In this document: piece by piece, positions 1 through 9,154 of the stretch | Layout of the letters: each line of letters begins with the position of its first letter | Position numbering within the stretch: position 1 is the stretch's first letter | Made by a program: the position numbers and the translations under genes | Assembly (NCBI RefSeq): GCF_900108305.1 | Contig: NZ_FNUX01000001.1 | Location: forward strand, 186,001-250,000 | Reading direction: 5' to 3' | DNA: 64,000 nucleotides | Origin: Nitrosomonas ureae | GTDB lineage: Bacteria; Pseudomonadota; Gammaproteobacteria; Burkholderiales; Nitrosomonadaceae | Notes under the pieces: model-generated | Told to the model about the DNA's origin: nothing | The model's input: only the letters and a program-made list of their open reading frames with translations | The model's database searches: none

Positions 1-1
1 C

Positions 2-589
2 TATCCGGATATGCTGCCGATGCATACCCATGCGATGCTGATGATTGAGGTCGATGGCTCTGACCAGGACATTTCCACTTCAATTACCGCCATCCTGGAA
101 GCATGCCGTAGCGATGGATTGATTAGCGCTCAGCAGGCTCATGATACGGCAGCACTGTGGCAGGCACGCAAAGCCTTATCACCCTTACTGAAAGAAATTG
201 CACCGAAAAAAATCAATGAAGATGTCGTGGTACCGGTAAGCACCTTACCGCAATTTTTGGCGGGCTTGAAAAGGCTTAGCGATCACTATCAATTACATAA
301 TGTCAATTTTGGCCATGCAGGTAATGGCAATATTCACGTCAATCTGTTAATCAACCCTGACAATGCGGAAGAAGTATCTCGCGCTGAACGCTGTCTGGAC
401 GAGATATTTGATTTGGTGATCAAGCTGCGCGGCACATTATCGGGCGAGCACGGTATCGGCAGCGAGAAGCGCGCTTTTGTGACAAAAGAAATTGATCGTG
501 TAACGCTTGATCTAATGAGAAATATTAAGCAGGTATTCGACCCAAACAACATCTTGAATCCGGGAAAAATATTTCCCGCCGGGTCTTAA
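2..589 (+). CDS. FAD-linked oxidase, GlcD/D-lactate dehydrogenase type (3' end only)
   Basis: The reading frame is open from the left edge, so only the last ~195 residues are present. They are the C-terminal cap and FAD-binding part of the GlcD/DLD flavoprotein family, which oxidises 2-hydroxy acids such as glycolate or D-lactate. Family hallmarks are visible: GHAGNGNIH at about residues 101-109 of the visible part, GTLSGEHGIG near 143-152, and the terminal DPNNILNPGKIF. The N-terminal FAD-binding PCMH domain lies outside the window, so glycolate oxidase GlcD, D-lactate dehydrogenase and D-2-hydroxyglutarate dehydrogenase cannot be told apart. The gene converges on ctaB and ends before a shared inverted repeat. 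Confidence 0.9.
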   Translation, partial: YPDMLPMHTHAMLMIEVDGSDQDISTSITAILEACRSDGLISAQQAHDTAALWQARKALSPLLKEIAPKKINEDVVVPVSTLPQFLAGLKRLSDHYQLHNVNFGHAGNGNIHVNLLINPDNAEEVSRAERCLDEIFDLVIKLRGTLSGEHGIGSEKRAFVTKEIDRVTLDLMRNIKQVFDPNNILNPGKIFPAGS

Positions 590-604
590 ATTAAATTCTA
601 TTTT

Positions 605-660
605 TCTACGTTTGCAATACTTACCGATTGCTTGTGTAATCGAGGTATTGCAAACGTAGA
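605..660. terminator. Inverted repeat between convergent glcD-like gene and ctaB
   Basis: A perfect 16-bp inverted repeat (605-620 and 645-660) contains a second short complementary pair inside its loop (cgatt at 625-629 with aatcg at 638-642). It sits between two convergent stop codons, as a bidirectional terminator would. Neither strand has a strong U-run right after the stem, so termination is inferred from position and stem length. Confidence 0.6.
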
Positions 661-685
661 ATAAGCTTCTTCTTATAATACTGAT

Positions 686-1579
686 CTAGAAAAAGAAATA
701 GTGATCTACCAATAACGCAACAAACAGCAGCGCTAGATAAAGGATCGAATAACGAAATGCTTCTCGTGCCAATTTATCACTATAGTTACGATAAATTTCT
801 ATCGCGTAATACATGAAAACACCGTTTAACAAAATAGAGCTGACCAAGTAGATCAGACCGCTCATCTGCGTGATATAAGGCAAGGTAGTTACCAAACACA
901 AGATAATTGTATACAGCACTACATGTAATTTCGTGAATTGATCGCCATGGGTTACCGGCAACATAGGCATGCCAATTGAGGCATATTCTTTTTTTCTGTA
1001 GAGTGCAAGCGCCCAAAAATGCGGTGGTGTCCAAGCAAAAATAATTAGAAACAACAGCAGTGCATCGCTGGAAATCTCTCCGGTTACTGCTGTCCATCCT
1101 AATACTGGCGGCATAGCTCCCGATGCGCCGCCAATAACAATATTCTGTGGCGTTAATGGTTTCAGGATTACAGTATAAATAATGGCATATCCCACAAATG
1201 TTCCCAATGTTAACCACATCGTGAGCTCATTAATCCAGTAATACAGAATAAAAAGCCCTGTTCCACCAACAAGTAACAAAAAGAACAAAGTTTCGGGAAC
1301 GCTTACCTTACCTTGTGGCAATGGCCTGCCTTTAGTACGCGCCATTACCGCGTCCATTTTCTGCTCTACAAGGCAATTCAAGGCAGCAGCAGCCCCCGCC
1401 ACTAACGCTATGCCTAAGGTAGCCAATAACAAGATATCGATAGGTACAGCGCCCGGAACAGCCAGAAACATCCCGATTACCGCCGTAAAAACAATCAACG
1501 ATACTACGCGTGGCTTTGTCAATCGATAAAATTGATTAATTCGCGAAGCTGTTTCATGCCAAACCATACTAGTGGCCAT
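686..1579 (-). CDS. ctaB: Protoheme IX farnesyltransferase (heme O synthase)
   Basis: A 297-residue polytopic UbiA-family prenyltransferase that adds a farnesyl group to heme B to give heme O, the first step to heme A for the oxidase encoded upstream. The motif with Asn, Asp, ARTKGRPLP near residues 90-105 and the second Asp-rich region after YAIIYT fit CtaB/CyoE. The frame stays open up to 1633, but the start at 1579 is preferred because AGGAG lies about 9 bases before it and the protein then begins MATSMVW at the usual family length. It is the last gene of the cluster. The partner heme A synthase ctaA, usually adjacent, is absent. Confidence 0.93.
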   Translation of the reverse strand: MATSMVWHETASRINQFYRLTKPRVVSLIVFTAVIGMFLAVPGAVPIDILLLATLGIALVAGAAAALNCLVEQKMDAVMARTKGRPLPQGKVSVPETLFFLLLVGGTGLFILYYWINELTMWLTLGTFVGYAIIYTVILKPLTPQNIVIGGASGAMPPVLGWTAVTGEISSDALLLFLIIFAWTPPHFWALALYRKKEYASIGMPMLPVTHGDQFTKLHVVLYTIILCLVTTLPYITQMSGLIYLVSSILLNGVFMYYAIEIYRNYSDKLAREAFRYSILYLALLFVALLVDHYFFF

Positions 1580-1657
1580 GTCATAATCTCCTATGTTTAT
1601 TCTCAAATGTTCTTTGTTGTTGCATCGCATCATGCTGTCGCACGAAGCGCTAAATAC

Positions 1658-2239
1658 TTAATGTTCTATTTGTGAAACGTGCAACAATCGCTTCAAATCG
1701 TGCCCCATTTTGGTGCCATCAACTTTTTCAGGAAAACGCATCATTAAATTTCCCATCGGATCAATTAAATAAATATGCTTTGTTTGTGTTTCCTGAGTTT
1801 CGATATATCCGAGTATTTCGCTAACTTTTGCACTGACAAAATAAGTGCCTTCATATTGCTCTTTTAATTCATCATCAGGTTTAACATCGTCATTGATTAA
1901 CCAAAGCCGTTCAATTCGATGGCTTTGCTTTCCTTGCACCAAACGTACTTGGCGCATGAAATAAAGCTTTTCTTTACACGCCTCATCACAGTAGCCTGAA
2001 TCCACTGTTACCAGTACCCACTTGCCGTGCAGATCTTTCATACGAAGTATCGTATTATCGTTTTGATTCGTACCCGTCCCGACAACCTTGACGATAGGTA
2101 TCAAATCACCATAGTGAGTACTCTCCGGTCTGTACTCCATAAAATACAAGGCATAAGAAACCACTACGGGAGCGCACATTAAGACCAGCAATAATAGGAA
2201 CTTACGTCTATTTGACTTCTGAATTTGTACGTTTGACAT
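1658..2239 (-). CDS. SCO-like membrane-anchored thioredoxin-fold protein
   Basis: A 193-residue protein with one N-terminal membrane segment (about residues 13-32) and a periplasmic thioredoxin-like domain. It has a CxxxC pair at Cys84/Cys88 and a His155 just before YLIDP, the arrangement of copper-binding residues in SCO1/SenC proteins, although the typical CxxxCP context is changed. In betaproteobacterial oxidase clusters a protein of this kind commonly sits between SURF1 and the heme-synthesis genes. The likely role is delivery of copper, or redox preparation of the CuA site, for the aa3 oxidase. It overlaps the end of SURF1 by 32 bases, so translation is probably coupled. The exact substrate is inferred. 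Confidence 0.75.
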   Translation of the reverse strand: MSNVQIQKSNRRKFLLLLVLMCAPVVVSYALYFMEYRPESTHYGDLIPIVKVVGTGTNQNDNTILRMKDLHGKWVLVTVDSGYCDEACKEKLYFMRQVRLVQGKQSHRIERLWLINDDVKPDDELKEQYEGTYFVSAKVSEILGYIETQETQTKHIYLIDPMGNLMMRFPEKVDGTKMGHDLKRLLHVSQIEH

Positions 2240-2930
2240 TCAAAACTATGAAAATAATAAATGTTGTAATTGCTAGTGCAAACCATTGCACCGCATAGCC
2301 AATATTTTTCGATGCGCCGGATTCGGGCTTTTCCCATGCCCGCACCAAGCCGTCTTCAATTATATCTTTTTGCAAAACCATGATAGGTTGCATTTTCAAA
2401 CCTGTAATTTCCTGATACTTATCCAGACTAAATGTAGTCCATACTGGACCTTGTACTATGGTGTTTGAAATTTCAAATGTTCTTATTTCTGGAGATATCA
2501 CCGTACCAGTAATTATGACTTCCCCTGAATCAGTTGTAATCAAAGGCAATACCGATCTATCATTTCCAGTTGCCACCCAACCTCTATTAATCACCACATG
2601 CAGCGGGCTATTCGCAATTTTCAATGGGGTCATCACATGATATCCAGCACGCCCTTGATAGGTCTTATTATCTAGAAAGATCGTATGTTCAATAAGATAT
2701 TCACCTCGCATTTCAACATCACGATATTGATAGTCCGTTAATTTAACCAGACTGCCTGGTAATGTAACCGCGGGTTGCTTTGAGTACTTCTCTAGTTGCT
2801 CATGTTGCGTATTTCTCTCATCCGCTCGAGACAGCTGCCACCTACCCAATGCGACAAAAATTATTACAAACAAAATAGTCAGAACAATTGACCAAAGTCT
2901 TGGTTTAAAGCGATACCCCATTTCGATCAT
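2208..2930 (-). CDS. SURF1 family cytochrome oxidase biogenesis protein
   Basis: 240 residues with the classic SURF1 layout: a transmembrane helix at each end (about residues 13-30 and 213-232) around a periplasmic domain. Signature stretches are ALGRWQLSRADER after the first helix, NRGWVATG in the middle and the NIGYAVQWFALA segment leading into the last helix. SURF1 assists insertion of heme A into subunit I. A second Met three codons in (MGYRF) is an equally possible start; neither has a strong ribosome-binding site. It lies 192 bases downstream of ctaE, in a gap made largely of two hairpins. Confidence 0.92.
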   Translation of the reverse strand: MIEMGYRFKPRLWSIVLTILFVIIFVALGRWQLSRADERNTQHEQLEKYSKQPAVTLPGSLVKLTDYQYRDVEMRGEYLIEHTIFLDNKTYQGRAGYHVMTPLKIANSPLHVVINRGWVATGNDRSVLPLITTDSGEVIITGTVISPEIRTFEISNTIVQGPVWTTFSLDKYQEITGLKMQPIMVLQKDIIEDGLVRAWEKPESGASKNIGYAVQWFALAITTFIIFIVLNVKRTNSEVK

Positions 2931-2940
2931 TTTTCTGCTT

Positions 2941-3089
2941 GAGTCTGAGGGAGTGAATTAATTTTTTTAATCATGCTACCGTAACTAATTCAGCTTAAAT
3001 AACAAATTAATTCACATAGACTCTGAACTAATTCTAGTTTCATGAAACTTGAACACAGAGAACTAAATTACTGCTCAAGCTTCATGAAA
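2941..3089 (-). other. Two tandem stem-loops between ctaE and SURF1
   Basis: The ctaE-SURF1 gap contains two inverted repeats. One pairs 3038-3052 with 3075-3089 (15 bp, the only non-Watson-Crick position being a G-U pair in the minus-strand transcript). Its left arm overlaps a 14-bp palindrome at 3036-3049. The other pairs 2953-2964 with 3004-3015 (12 bp perfect) and continues with 2941-2946 against 3018-3023. No U-tract follows, so they look more like intercistronic stabilising or attenuating hairpins than a simple terminator. Confidence 0.55.
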
Positions 3090-3122
3090 TCCGGAATCTT
3101 GACTCCGCATGTATTAAGCTAT

Positions 3123-3980
3123 TTACATCAAATAAACGAATATAAACAGACCCAACCATACCACGTCAACAAAGTGCCAATACCAAGCCACGCCCTCGAA
3201 TCCAAAATGATGTTCTGGGGTGAAGTGTCCTGCTGCGCTACGGAAGTAAATCACAATCAACATAATCGTGCCGATTGTTACATGAAATCCATGAAAACCC
3301 GTCAGCATGAAAAATGTTGAGCCGTATGCACCCGTTGTCATTTTCAGATTCAAATCGTTATAAGCGTGCACATACTCGTAAGCCTGACAACCAATAAACA
3401 ACGCGCCTAGAGCTATCGTAGCCAACAACCACAATTTCAAACCATCACGTCTGTTTTCCTTTAATCTCCAGTGCGCTATTGTGACTGTAACACCGGAAGT
3501 CAATAGCAACAATGTATTAAAAGCCGGCAGTCCCCATGCGCCCATCGGAGTAAATGCTTCATGAACCCCAGGACCAGCGGTTGGCCAAGTACCATCGTAC
3601 GATGACCAAAACTCATTCCCTAGCACGGTGCTCTCATCTATCAACCATGGTATGGATAAATTGCGCATGTAGAATAATGCTCCAAAGAACGCACAGAAAA
3701 ACATCACTTCGGTAAAAATAAACCAGCCCATACCCCAGCGAAATGACAAATCCACTTGTTCTCCATACTTGCCACTTTCACTTTCTCTGGCAACAGTTCC
3801 AAACCATCCAAACAACATGTATATCAGAATAGCGAAACCGATCCCTAATAACCCATAGCCAAGCTCTATTTTATTCATAGTCAGTGCAGCGCCTGATCCC
3901 ATGAACAATACTGCCGTTGATCCAATAATTGGATACATCGACGGAGCTGGGACGTAATAATGTCCAGATTCTTGACTCAT
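3123..3980 (-). CDS. ctaE: Cytochrome c oxidase subunit III
   Basis: A 285-residue seven-helix membrane protein of the COX3 family, the third core subunit of the aa3-type terminal oxidase. Recognisable conserved stretches are FRWGMGWFIFTEVMFFCAF at about residues 80-98, LLLTSGVTVTIAHW near 155-170, TGFHGFHVTIG near 226-236 and the C-terminal YWHFVDVVWL. The start has a strong AGGAG about 8 bases upstream. Gene order and strand place it in the same unit as ctaC and ctaD, with the DUF2970 gene just upstream. Confidence 0.97.
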   Translation of the reverse strand: MSQESGHYYVPAPSMYPIIGSTAVLFMGSGAALTMNKIELGYGLLGIGFAILIYMLFGWFGTVARESESGKYGEQVDLSFRWGMGWFIFTEVMFFCAFFGALFYMRNLSIPWLIDESTVLGNEFWSSYDGTWPTAGPGVHEAFTPMGAWGLPAFNTLLLLTSGVTVTIAHWRLKENRRDGLKLWLLATIALGALFIGCQAYEYVHAYNDLNLKMTTGAYGSTFFMLTGFHGFHVTIGTIMLIVIYFRSAAGHFTPEHHFGFEGVAWYWHFVDVVWLGLFIFVYLM

Positions 3981-4013
3981 TCTTCTCTCCTTCTACTTAT
4001 GATTTTTCGATAT

Positions 4014-4223
4014 CTAACTAACCACTAACCTAACCACTAACATAATGCTAAGTACAAAAATAATTGCTCCGACAATCCCACCAATAATTACTTGCGCAGG
4101 TGTTAATGTTGCCGCATCATGTTCGAGATCGCTTTTTTTCCGAACTCCCATAAAAGCGAACATTACTGCTTTAGCAATTTGCCAAATACGTGCACCAGAT
4201 TGTTTTTCAGTAATCTTATTCAC
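4014..4223 (-). CDS. DUF2970 small membrane protein (GTG start)
   Basis: A 69-residue protein matching the DUF2970 pattern: a basic N-terminal part ending in FMGVRKKSDLEHD at about residues 23-35, then one C-terminal membrane helix (about 45-66). DUF2970 genes recur between ctaG and ctaE in betaproteobacterial oxidase clusters, which suggests an assembly or accessory role, but no function is established. The start is GTG, preceded by AGGA. It lies 11 bases after ctaG. Confidence 0.8.
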   Translation of the reverse strand: MNKITEKQSGARIWQIAKAVMFAFMGVRKKSDLEHDAATLTPAQVIIGGIVGAIIFVLSIMLVVRLVVS

Positions 4224-4234
4224 CTTTCGATTTC

Positions 4235-4780
4235 CTATTTTTTGACCGGGCTTGCGCCAGCAGGCAACTCAAAAAATGTATATGAAATCGTCACAGTATT
4301 TATTTCTGCTGGCAATTCTGAATCAATCACGAACTGAACAGGCATTTGCAGAGTTTCATTTGGCTTTAGCACTTGTTTTGTAAAACAAAAACATTCAAAT
4401 TTCTTTAAATGCTTATCCAGAAAACGGGGGCTGTAACTGGGGATTGCTTGCCCAGTTACTTCCCGATCTGAATTGTTTGTAATCTCATACATCACATTAA
4501 TCGGCTCACCTGGGTGTATGCGAGCACTGGTTTGCAACGGCTTAAATTGCCAAGGTAATCCTCTTACATTGGCATCAAACTCAATTGCTATCCAGCGATC
4601 TTCATCCACCCGGTTATCTTTAGCCAGTACATCCGGCTGTAACAAATTATTAATCCCGGTCACTTCGCAGAACTTTTCATAAAATGGCACTAAAGCATAG
4701 CCAAATACAAACATTATCAATGTGAAAATCAACAACTTTTTCATCATTAAGATATTCGATTTTGAATTAGCTTCTACCAT
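4235..4780 (-). CDS. ctaG: Cytochrome c oxidase assembly protein CtaG/Cox11
   Basis: 181 residues: a cytoplasmic N-terminus, one membrane anchor (about 14-31) and a periplasmic immunoglobulin-like copper-binding domain. The copper ligands are the CFCF pair Cys130/Cys132, plus a third conserved Cys at about residue 38 (EKFCEVTG). Cox11 delivers copper to the CuB site in subunit I. The start codon overlaps the end of the 34-residue gene upstream (TATGGTAG), indicating coupled translation. Confidence 0.95.
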   Translation of the reverse strand: MVEANSKSNILMMKKLLIFTLIMFVFGYALVPFYEKFCEVTGINNLLQPDVLAKDNRVDEDRWIAIEFDANVRGLPWQFKPLQTSARIHPGEPINVMYEITNNSDREVTGQAIPSYSPRFLDKHLKKFECFCFTKQVLKPNETLQMPVQFVIDSELPAEINTVTISYTFFELPAGASPVKK

Positions 4781-4878
4781 ACTTTTAATATAACCGTTAT
4801 ATAAATTGCTACAACCGTAGCGAACAGAATAATTGCCGTTACAAGTTTCTTACGCTTTTTATCCGTTTCTTGTGACAT
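4774..4878 (-). CDS. 34-residue cytochrome oxidase small assembly protein
   Basis: A very short open frame in the ctaD-ctaG gap: MSQETDKKRKK, then one hydrophobic helix (about residues 12-31) ending LKVW. Its stop codon overlaps the ctaG start by 7 bases. A lysine-rich head plus a single helix, placed between ctaD and ctaG, is the pattern annotated as cytochrome oxidase small assembly protein in other betaproteobacteria. The ribosome-binding site is weak. Its position, overlap and hydrophobic helix support a real gene; its function is inferred from location. Confidence 0.7.
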   Translation of the reverse strand: MSQETDKKRKKLVTAIILFATVVAIYITVILKVW

Positions 4879-4896
4879 ATGTTTTCTATTATCGCT

Positions 4897-6477
4897 TTAC
4901 TTAACAATCGGTGGTTTCTCAAAACTATGGTACGGAGCTGGACATGGTAAATGTGTCCATTCCAAAGTTGTTGCACCATCCCAAGGTTTCTCTGGTGATT
5001 TTTCTCCACTACGAATGCAACTAATCACAATGTATAGGAAAAGCAATTGTGTCAATCCAAACCCAAATGCACCTATGCTAGATACCATATTAAAATCAGC
5101 GAATTGCAGATTATAATCCGGGATTCTTCGTGGCATACCGGCCAAGCCCAAGAAATGCTGCACAAAGAATGTCAAGTTAAAGAAGAACATTGACAACCAG
5201 AAATGCCATTTACCTAGCGTTTCGTTGTACATATTACCGGTCCATTTTGGCAACCAGTAATATACGCCTGCAAACAATGAGAACAATGCTCCCGATACCA
5301 ATACATAATGAAAATGAGCTATTACGTAGTAGGTATCTTGAACCTGTATGTCAATTGGCACAATGGCGCAAATTACGCCGCTAAATCCACCAATCACAAA
5401 CAAGAAAATAAAACCAATCGCAAATAACATCGGTGTTTCAAACGTCATCGAACCACGCCACATCGTAGCTGTCCAGTTAAATACTTTAACGCCTGTTGGC
5501 ACAGCAATCAGCATCGTTGCATACATGAAGAATAACTGTCCTACTGTTGGCATACCTGCAGTAAACATGTGATGCGCCCATACGACACAAGACAAAATTG
5601 CGATTGATGCCGTTGCATAAACCATTGAAGAATAACCAAACAGTGGTTTACGCGCAAAAGTTGGAATAATTTCCGATACGATACCGAATGCGGGCAAAAT
5701 CATGATGTAAACTTCTGGATGACCAAAGAACCAAAAGATATGCTGGAACATTACAGGATCGCCACCACCGGCTGCATTAAAGAAGCTGGTACCAAAATGA
5801 CGATCTGTCAACAACATGGTTACCACACCAGCCAAAACAGGCATAACCAGAACCAGCAAATAAGCTGTAATCAACCATGTCCACACAAACATTGGCATTT
5901 TCATCAATGTCATGCCAGGTGCACGCATATTCAAAATGGTTGTAATGATATTGATCGATCCCATGATTGAGGAAGCGCCCAAGATATGAACCGCAAAAAT
6001 CATCAAATCAACGCCCAATCCACCTTGCGTCGAAAGCGGAGGATAAAATGTCCAGCCACCTGCTGCGGCACCACCCGGCACGAAGAAAGAACTCACAAGC
6101 AAAGTTCCCGCTACTGGCAATAACCAAAAACTCCAGTTATTCATCCGCGCAAATGCCATGTCGGGGGCTCCGATCATCAACGGCACCTGCCAGTTAGCGA
6201 AACCCACAAAAGCCGGCATGATGGCACCAAATACCATTATCAAACCGTGCAAGGTTGTAAATTGATTAAATAACTCTGGTTGCAGAATCTGAATACCCGG
6301 TTGATATAACTCTGCACGAATCCCCATTGCCAGAAATCCACCAATCAGGAACATCGTAAAACTAAACCACAAATACATTGTACCAATGTCTTTATGATTG
6401 GTAGTTGTAACCCAACGCATTATTCCACTGGGATGATGATCATCATGTCCGTGTGCGTCACCATGTACTGCTGCCAT
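4897..6477 (-). CDS. ctaD: Cytochrome c oxidase subunit I (aa3 type)
   Basis: 526 residues with 12 membrane helices: the catalytic subunit that reduces O2 at the heme a3-CuB centre. Visible ligands and pathway residues include His77 (low-spin heme), the His253-Pro-Glu255-Val-Tyr257 motif (CuB ligand, proton gate, cross-linked Tyr), His302/His303 (CuB), Lys331 (K channel) and His388/His390 (heme ligands), so it is an A-type enzyme. The N-terminus is unusually His-rich (residues 5-15, [11 protein letters not shown]). The start is preceded by AGGAG. It lies 12 bases downstream of ctaC. Confidence 0.98.
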   Translation of the reverse strand: MAAVHGDAHGHDDHHPSGIMRWVTTTNHKDIGTMYLWFSFTMFLIGGFLAMGIRAELYQPGIQILQPELFNQFTTLHGLIMVFGAIMPAFVGFANWQVPLMIGAPDMAFARMNNWSFWLLPVAGTLLVSSFFVPGGAAAGGWTFYPPLSTQGGLGVDLMIFAVHILGASSIMGSINIITTILNMRAPGMTLMKMPMFVWTWLITAYLLVLVMPVLAGVVTMLLTDRHFGTSFFNAAGGGDPVMFQHIFWFFGHPEVYIMILPAFGIVSEIIPTFARKPLFGYSSMVYATASIAILSCVVWAHHMFTAGMPTVGQLFFMYATMLIAVPTGVKVFNWTATMWRGSMTFETPMLFAIGFIFLFVIGGFSGVICAIVPIDIQVQDTYYVIAHFHYVLVSGALFSLFAGVYYWLPKWTGNMYNETLGKWHFWLSMFFFNLTFFVQHFLGLAGMPRRIPDYNLQFADFNMVSSIGAFGFGLTQLLFLYIVISCIRSGEKSPEKPWDGATTLEWTHLPCPAPYHSFEKPPIVK

Positions 6478-6489
6478 AATTATCTCCTT

Positions 6490-7317
6490 TTACTTATTTT
6501 CTACATGCATTGATGTTTTAACTGCAGATGCACTTTGCTGAGCCGCTACCCACTGAGTGTAGTCATCCGCCTCCATCACCTCTACCACAATTGGCATAAA
6601 TCCATGATCTTTTCCACACAATTCAGCGCATTGACCACGATAAATTCCTGCCTTATCAGCCGTGAACCATGAATCACGAATAAAACCCGGAATAGCATCT
6701 TGCTTGACGCCTAACGCGGGCACCCACCAAGCATGAATCACATCATTGGCGGTTAGGATAACACGCACTTTCTTACCCACGGGTACTACGACGCGATTAT
6801 CAACTTCCAAGAGATAGTGCTCACCCTTTGGCTCTTTATTTTCGTATTGCGCTCTAGGCGTAGATAATTTACTAAAAAAACTTATACCCTCGCCCTCTCC
6901 CTGAAGGTAATCGTACCCCCACATCCACTGATAACCCGTCGCTTTAATGGTCATATCAGGGCTTGAAGTATCTTTCATCGCAATAACTGTTTTTGTTGCC
7001 GGATACGCCATAAAAATAAGTATAAGACATGGTATTACAGTCCATACTATCTCAACCGCAGTACTATGATGAAAATTTGCTGCCTTATAGCCCAAAGATT
7101 TCCGATGCTTGAGTATTGAGTAAAACATAACACCGAACACACCAATAAAAATGACCAAGCAAATCCACATGAGCATTATATGCTGATCATAGATATCTTG
7201 TGCTATGACACTCTGCGGTTCGGGAAAATTATACTTAGATTGCTGCCCCACCGCCATGCTTGAGTACAAAGTAAAAGCGGACACCCCCGCCCAGGTTATT
7301 ACTGATTTACTTCCCAT
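6490..7317 (-). CDS. ctaC: Cytochrome c oxidase subunit II
   Basis: 275 residues: a signal peptide (about 1-25), two membrane helices (about 48-68 and 88-112) and a periplasmic cupredoxin domain carrying the dinuclear CuA centre. The CuA ligands are visible: His195, Cys230, Cys234, His238 and Met241, with Glu232 between the cysteines. There is no C-terminal cytochrome c extension, so electrons must come from a separate cytochrome c. GGGGG lies shortly before the start. This is the first gene of the oxidase unit, so the promoter should lie upstream of 7317. Confidence 0.97.
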   Translation of the reverse strand: MGSKSVITWAGVSAFTLYSSMAVGQQSKYNFPEPQSVIAQDIYDQHIMLMWICLVIFIGVFGVMFYSILKHRKSLGYKAANFHHSTAVEIVWTVIPCLILIFMAYPATKTVIAMKDTSSPDMTIKATGYQWMWGYDYLQGEGEGISFFSKLSTPRAQYENKEPKGEHYLLEVDNRVVVPVGKKVRVILTANDVIHAWWVPALGVKQDAIPGFIRDSWFTADKAGIYRGQCAELCGKDHGFMPIVVEVMEADDYTQWVAAQQSASAVKTSMHVENK

Positions 7318-7738
7318 ATTTCCCCCACATGATTACTAATTTTACAGACTTCAGGTACAACTATGAACGCTACAAACCTGAACCATTATCTTGCTCGGCC
7401 AGCTTACGAGCCCCATACGCCACAATCTTGTTTTGTTAAAACCATATCGCGATTGACGACAATCATATTTTTTGGCCGAATTTCCTTATTATCCGCAACT
7501 TAGATTTTCTTAGTTATAGATACCTTCTACGTGCTAATTAATCAAGTAGAAATTCTAGCATGCCACTGTTGCCCAAACAAGGAAAATTCATGATTTTTAT
7601 AGGAATATTCCCATGCTTATAAAATGGTATTGCTATAAAGGGACATCTAAAAACATTGCATAAGCAAAAAATTTCATCCCCATTCATAACGCAGCTTACT
7701 GCTTTTCTTATAAAAGAACTTACTCGAAAATTCAACGA
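7318..7738. other. Gene-free region upstream of ctaC
   Basis: An AT-rich stretch between the ctaC start and the transposase remnant. It should hold the oxidase operon promoter on the minus strand, but I could not pick out a convincing -35/-10 pair. A 65-codon open frame at 7538-7735 (minus) has no ribosome-binding site or family resemblance and is not called. Confidence 0.4.
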
Positions 7739-8591
7739 TCAGTTATGCGCTGCCAAGTAAAAATTCCGGTTTGAGAATGAATTAGCAGGTACGGGAAAAC
7801 CCAATTTTTCTGGGCATGCTCTTTCTGTCGCCCAGCGTGCTGTTTTGACAGTAAGATTCCTCGGACAAATAAAAACCCGCGCCAAGATGAACAGATTCAT
7901 GACCAGGAAGTTACTATTAATCCATGCGACAGATGTATCAGCGCACCTGTTCGAATATTGTTGATTCGATATCCATACTTTCCTTGGCCAAACTTCCCTT
8001 CAATTGGAATGCGCTCGCGATATCCCTGTCGACGCTGTGCTTTCTGACGCATCAATTCATCTTTGTTTTCAGGTGTAATAGTGAACGTCCCAGTGCAGCT
8101 TGTCGACATGCACCAACTCTTCGTCAATCAGATTCACGCTTATCTTTGCGCCAAACTCTGCTGTCTTGCTTTCCCTCTGATGAATAGGCCTGATACAGCT
8201 GATTGATACTGACAATGCGATCATTACAGCGTCTGACGTTGGCTTTGTATATCTCATAGCGTTGTCGGTATAGATGGAGCAAATATCCAGTAGCTGCGTA
8301 ATAACTCACTGGGTAACGGTACGGGTGCGCCAAGTGGATATTCTGTCAACATTTCTTCAATATGCTTTAAATTTCGCTGCAAAAACTGCAATTTCTGCCT
8401 AATACCGACACGGCGTTTTTTGTTGCATGGTCGCCTCAGTTTGACCATCTTGAGGTAGGCTTTTCCGGCAATCTCGCCCGCAGTATCCAATCTCTCAGTT
8501 TTACCCGACGATTATTGGAATCAAGAATCACGCCGGGCGGTGCATCAAATCCCTCGAGAGGCAGCTGCTTCTGACTGACAGAGCGAGGCAT
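7739..8591 (-). pseudogene. Decayed IS5-like DDE transposase
   Basis: Transposase sequence is readable on the minus strand but spread over several frames. It starts MPRSVSQKQLPLEGFDAPPG at 8591, continues in other frames with the segments EIAGKAYLKM and RQKLQFLQRNLKHIEEML, then RIVSINQLYQ, EFGAKISVNLIDE, and finally ERIPIEGKFGQGKYGYR around the catalytic Glu and NSNFLVMNL near the end. At least three frameshifts are needed, and the middle of the catalytic domain with the second Asp (about 60-90 residues) is deleted. Terminal inverted repeats and a target duplication could not be found. The element cannot move by itself. Confidence 0.8.
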
Positions 8592-9154
8592 AGCGCACAG
8601 TTTTTTTATATTAATTCAAATACTTATTTATCTATTCTACCAAAAACATGCTCTTATTAAGCTTAATCAGATGCTTATACTTTTTGAGTAAACTCTCATT
8701 AAGATTCGCCGGAACCGATTGACAGAACAAGGCAGTAAAGAAATAAGCGATAGACTCTTTTGGGTTACAGATAGAGATGAGGAAAAACTTTATGTCAGAT
8801 GTTACCAAGCAACCAACGGATTAGCGGAGTCAAGCTACATCAGCAAAGGTTCATCCAGATCATTAGATTAATGGACACTCTATATTTACATTTATCATTC
8901 GATCAATAATATTGGGGCATCCATTGCTTTTTTTGTTTTTAGGACATCATTGATAATTATTACAAAACAAATTATGCCTATGAATTATTTTCAGCTTAAC
9001 AGAATAAGGGATTAAGTGATGAAAGGGAAAGAGCTGAATTATCATCCAAACTCCTTAATACGTGTCTGATCCAGACTCAAGTGAAAGTGATATAAATGCA
9101 TAAATAAATTATGGACAATCTGCTCCAAATACTTATGCGTATCTCATCAAACAA
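8592..9154. other. Gene-free region beside the IS remnant
   Basis: An AT-rich stretch between the transposase remnant and the 59-residue membrane protein gene. I found no open frame with a credible start, no RNA gene and no clear repeat. Confidence 0.4.

Noticed and set aside
1580-1633. An N-terminal extension of ctaB up to 1633.
   Set aside because: The extension is not like the family, and a strong AGGAG favours the start at 1579.
7538-7735. A 65-codon minus-strand frame upstream of ctaC.
   Set aside because: AT-rich, no ribosome-binding site and no protein features; probably chance.
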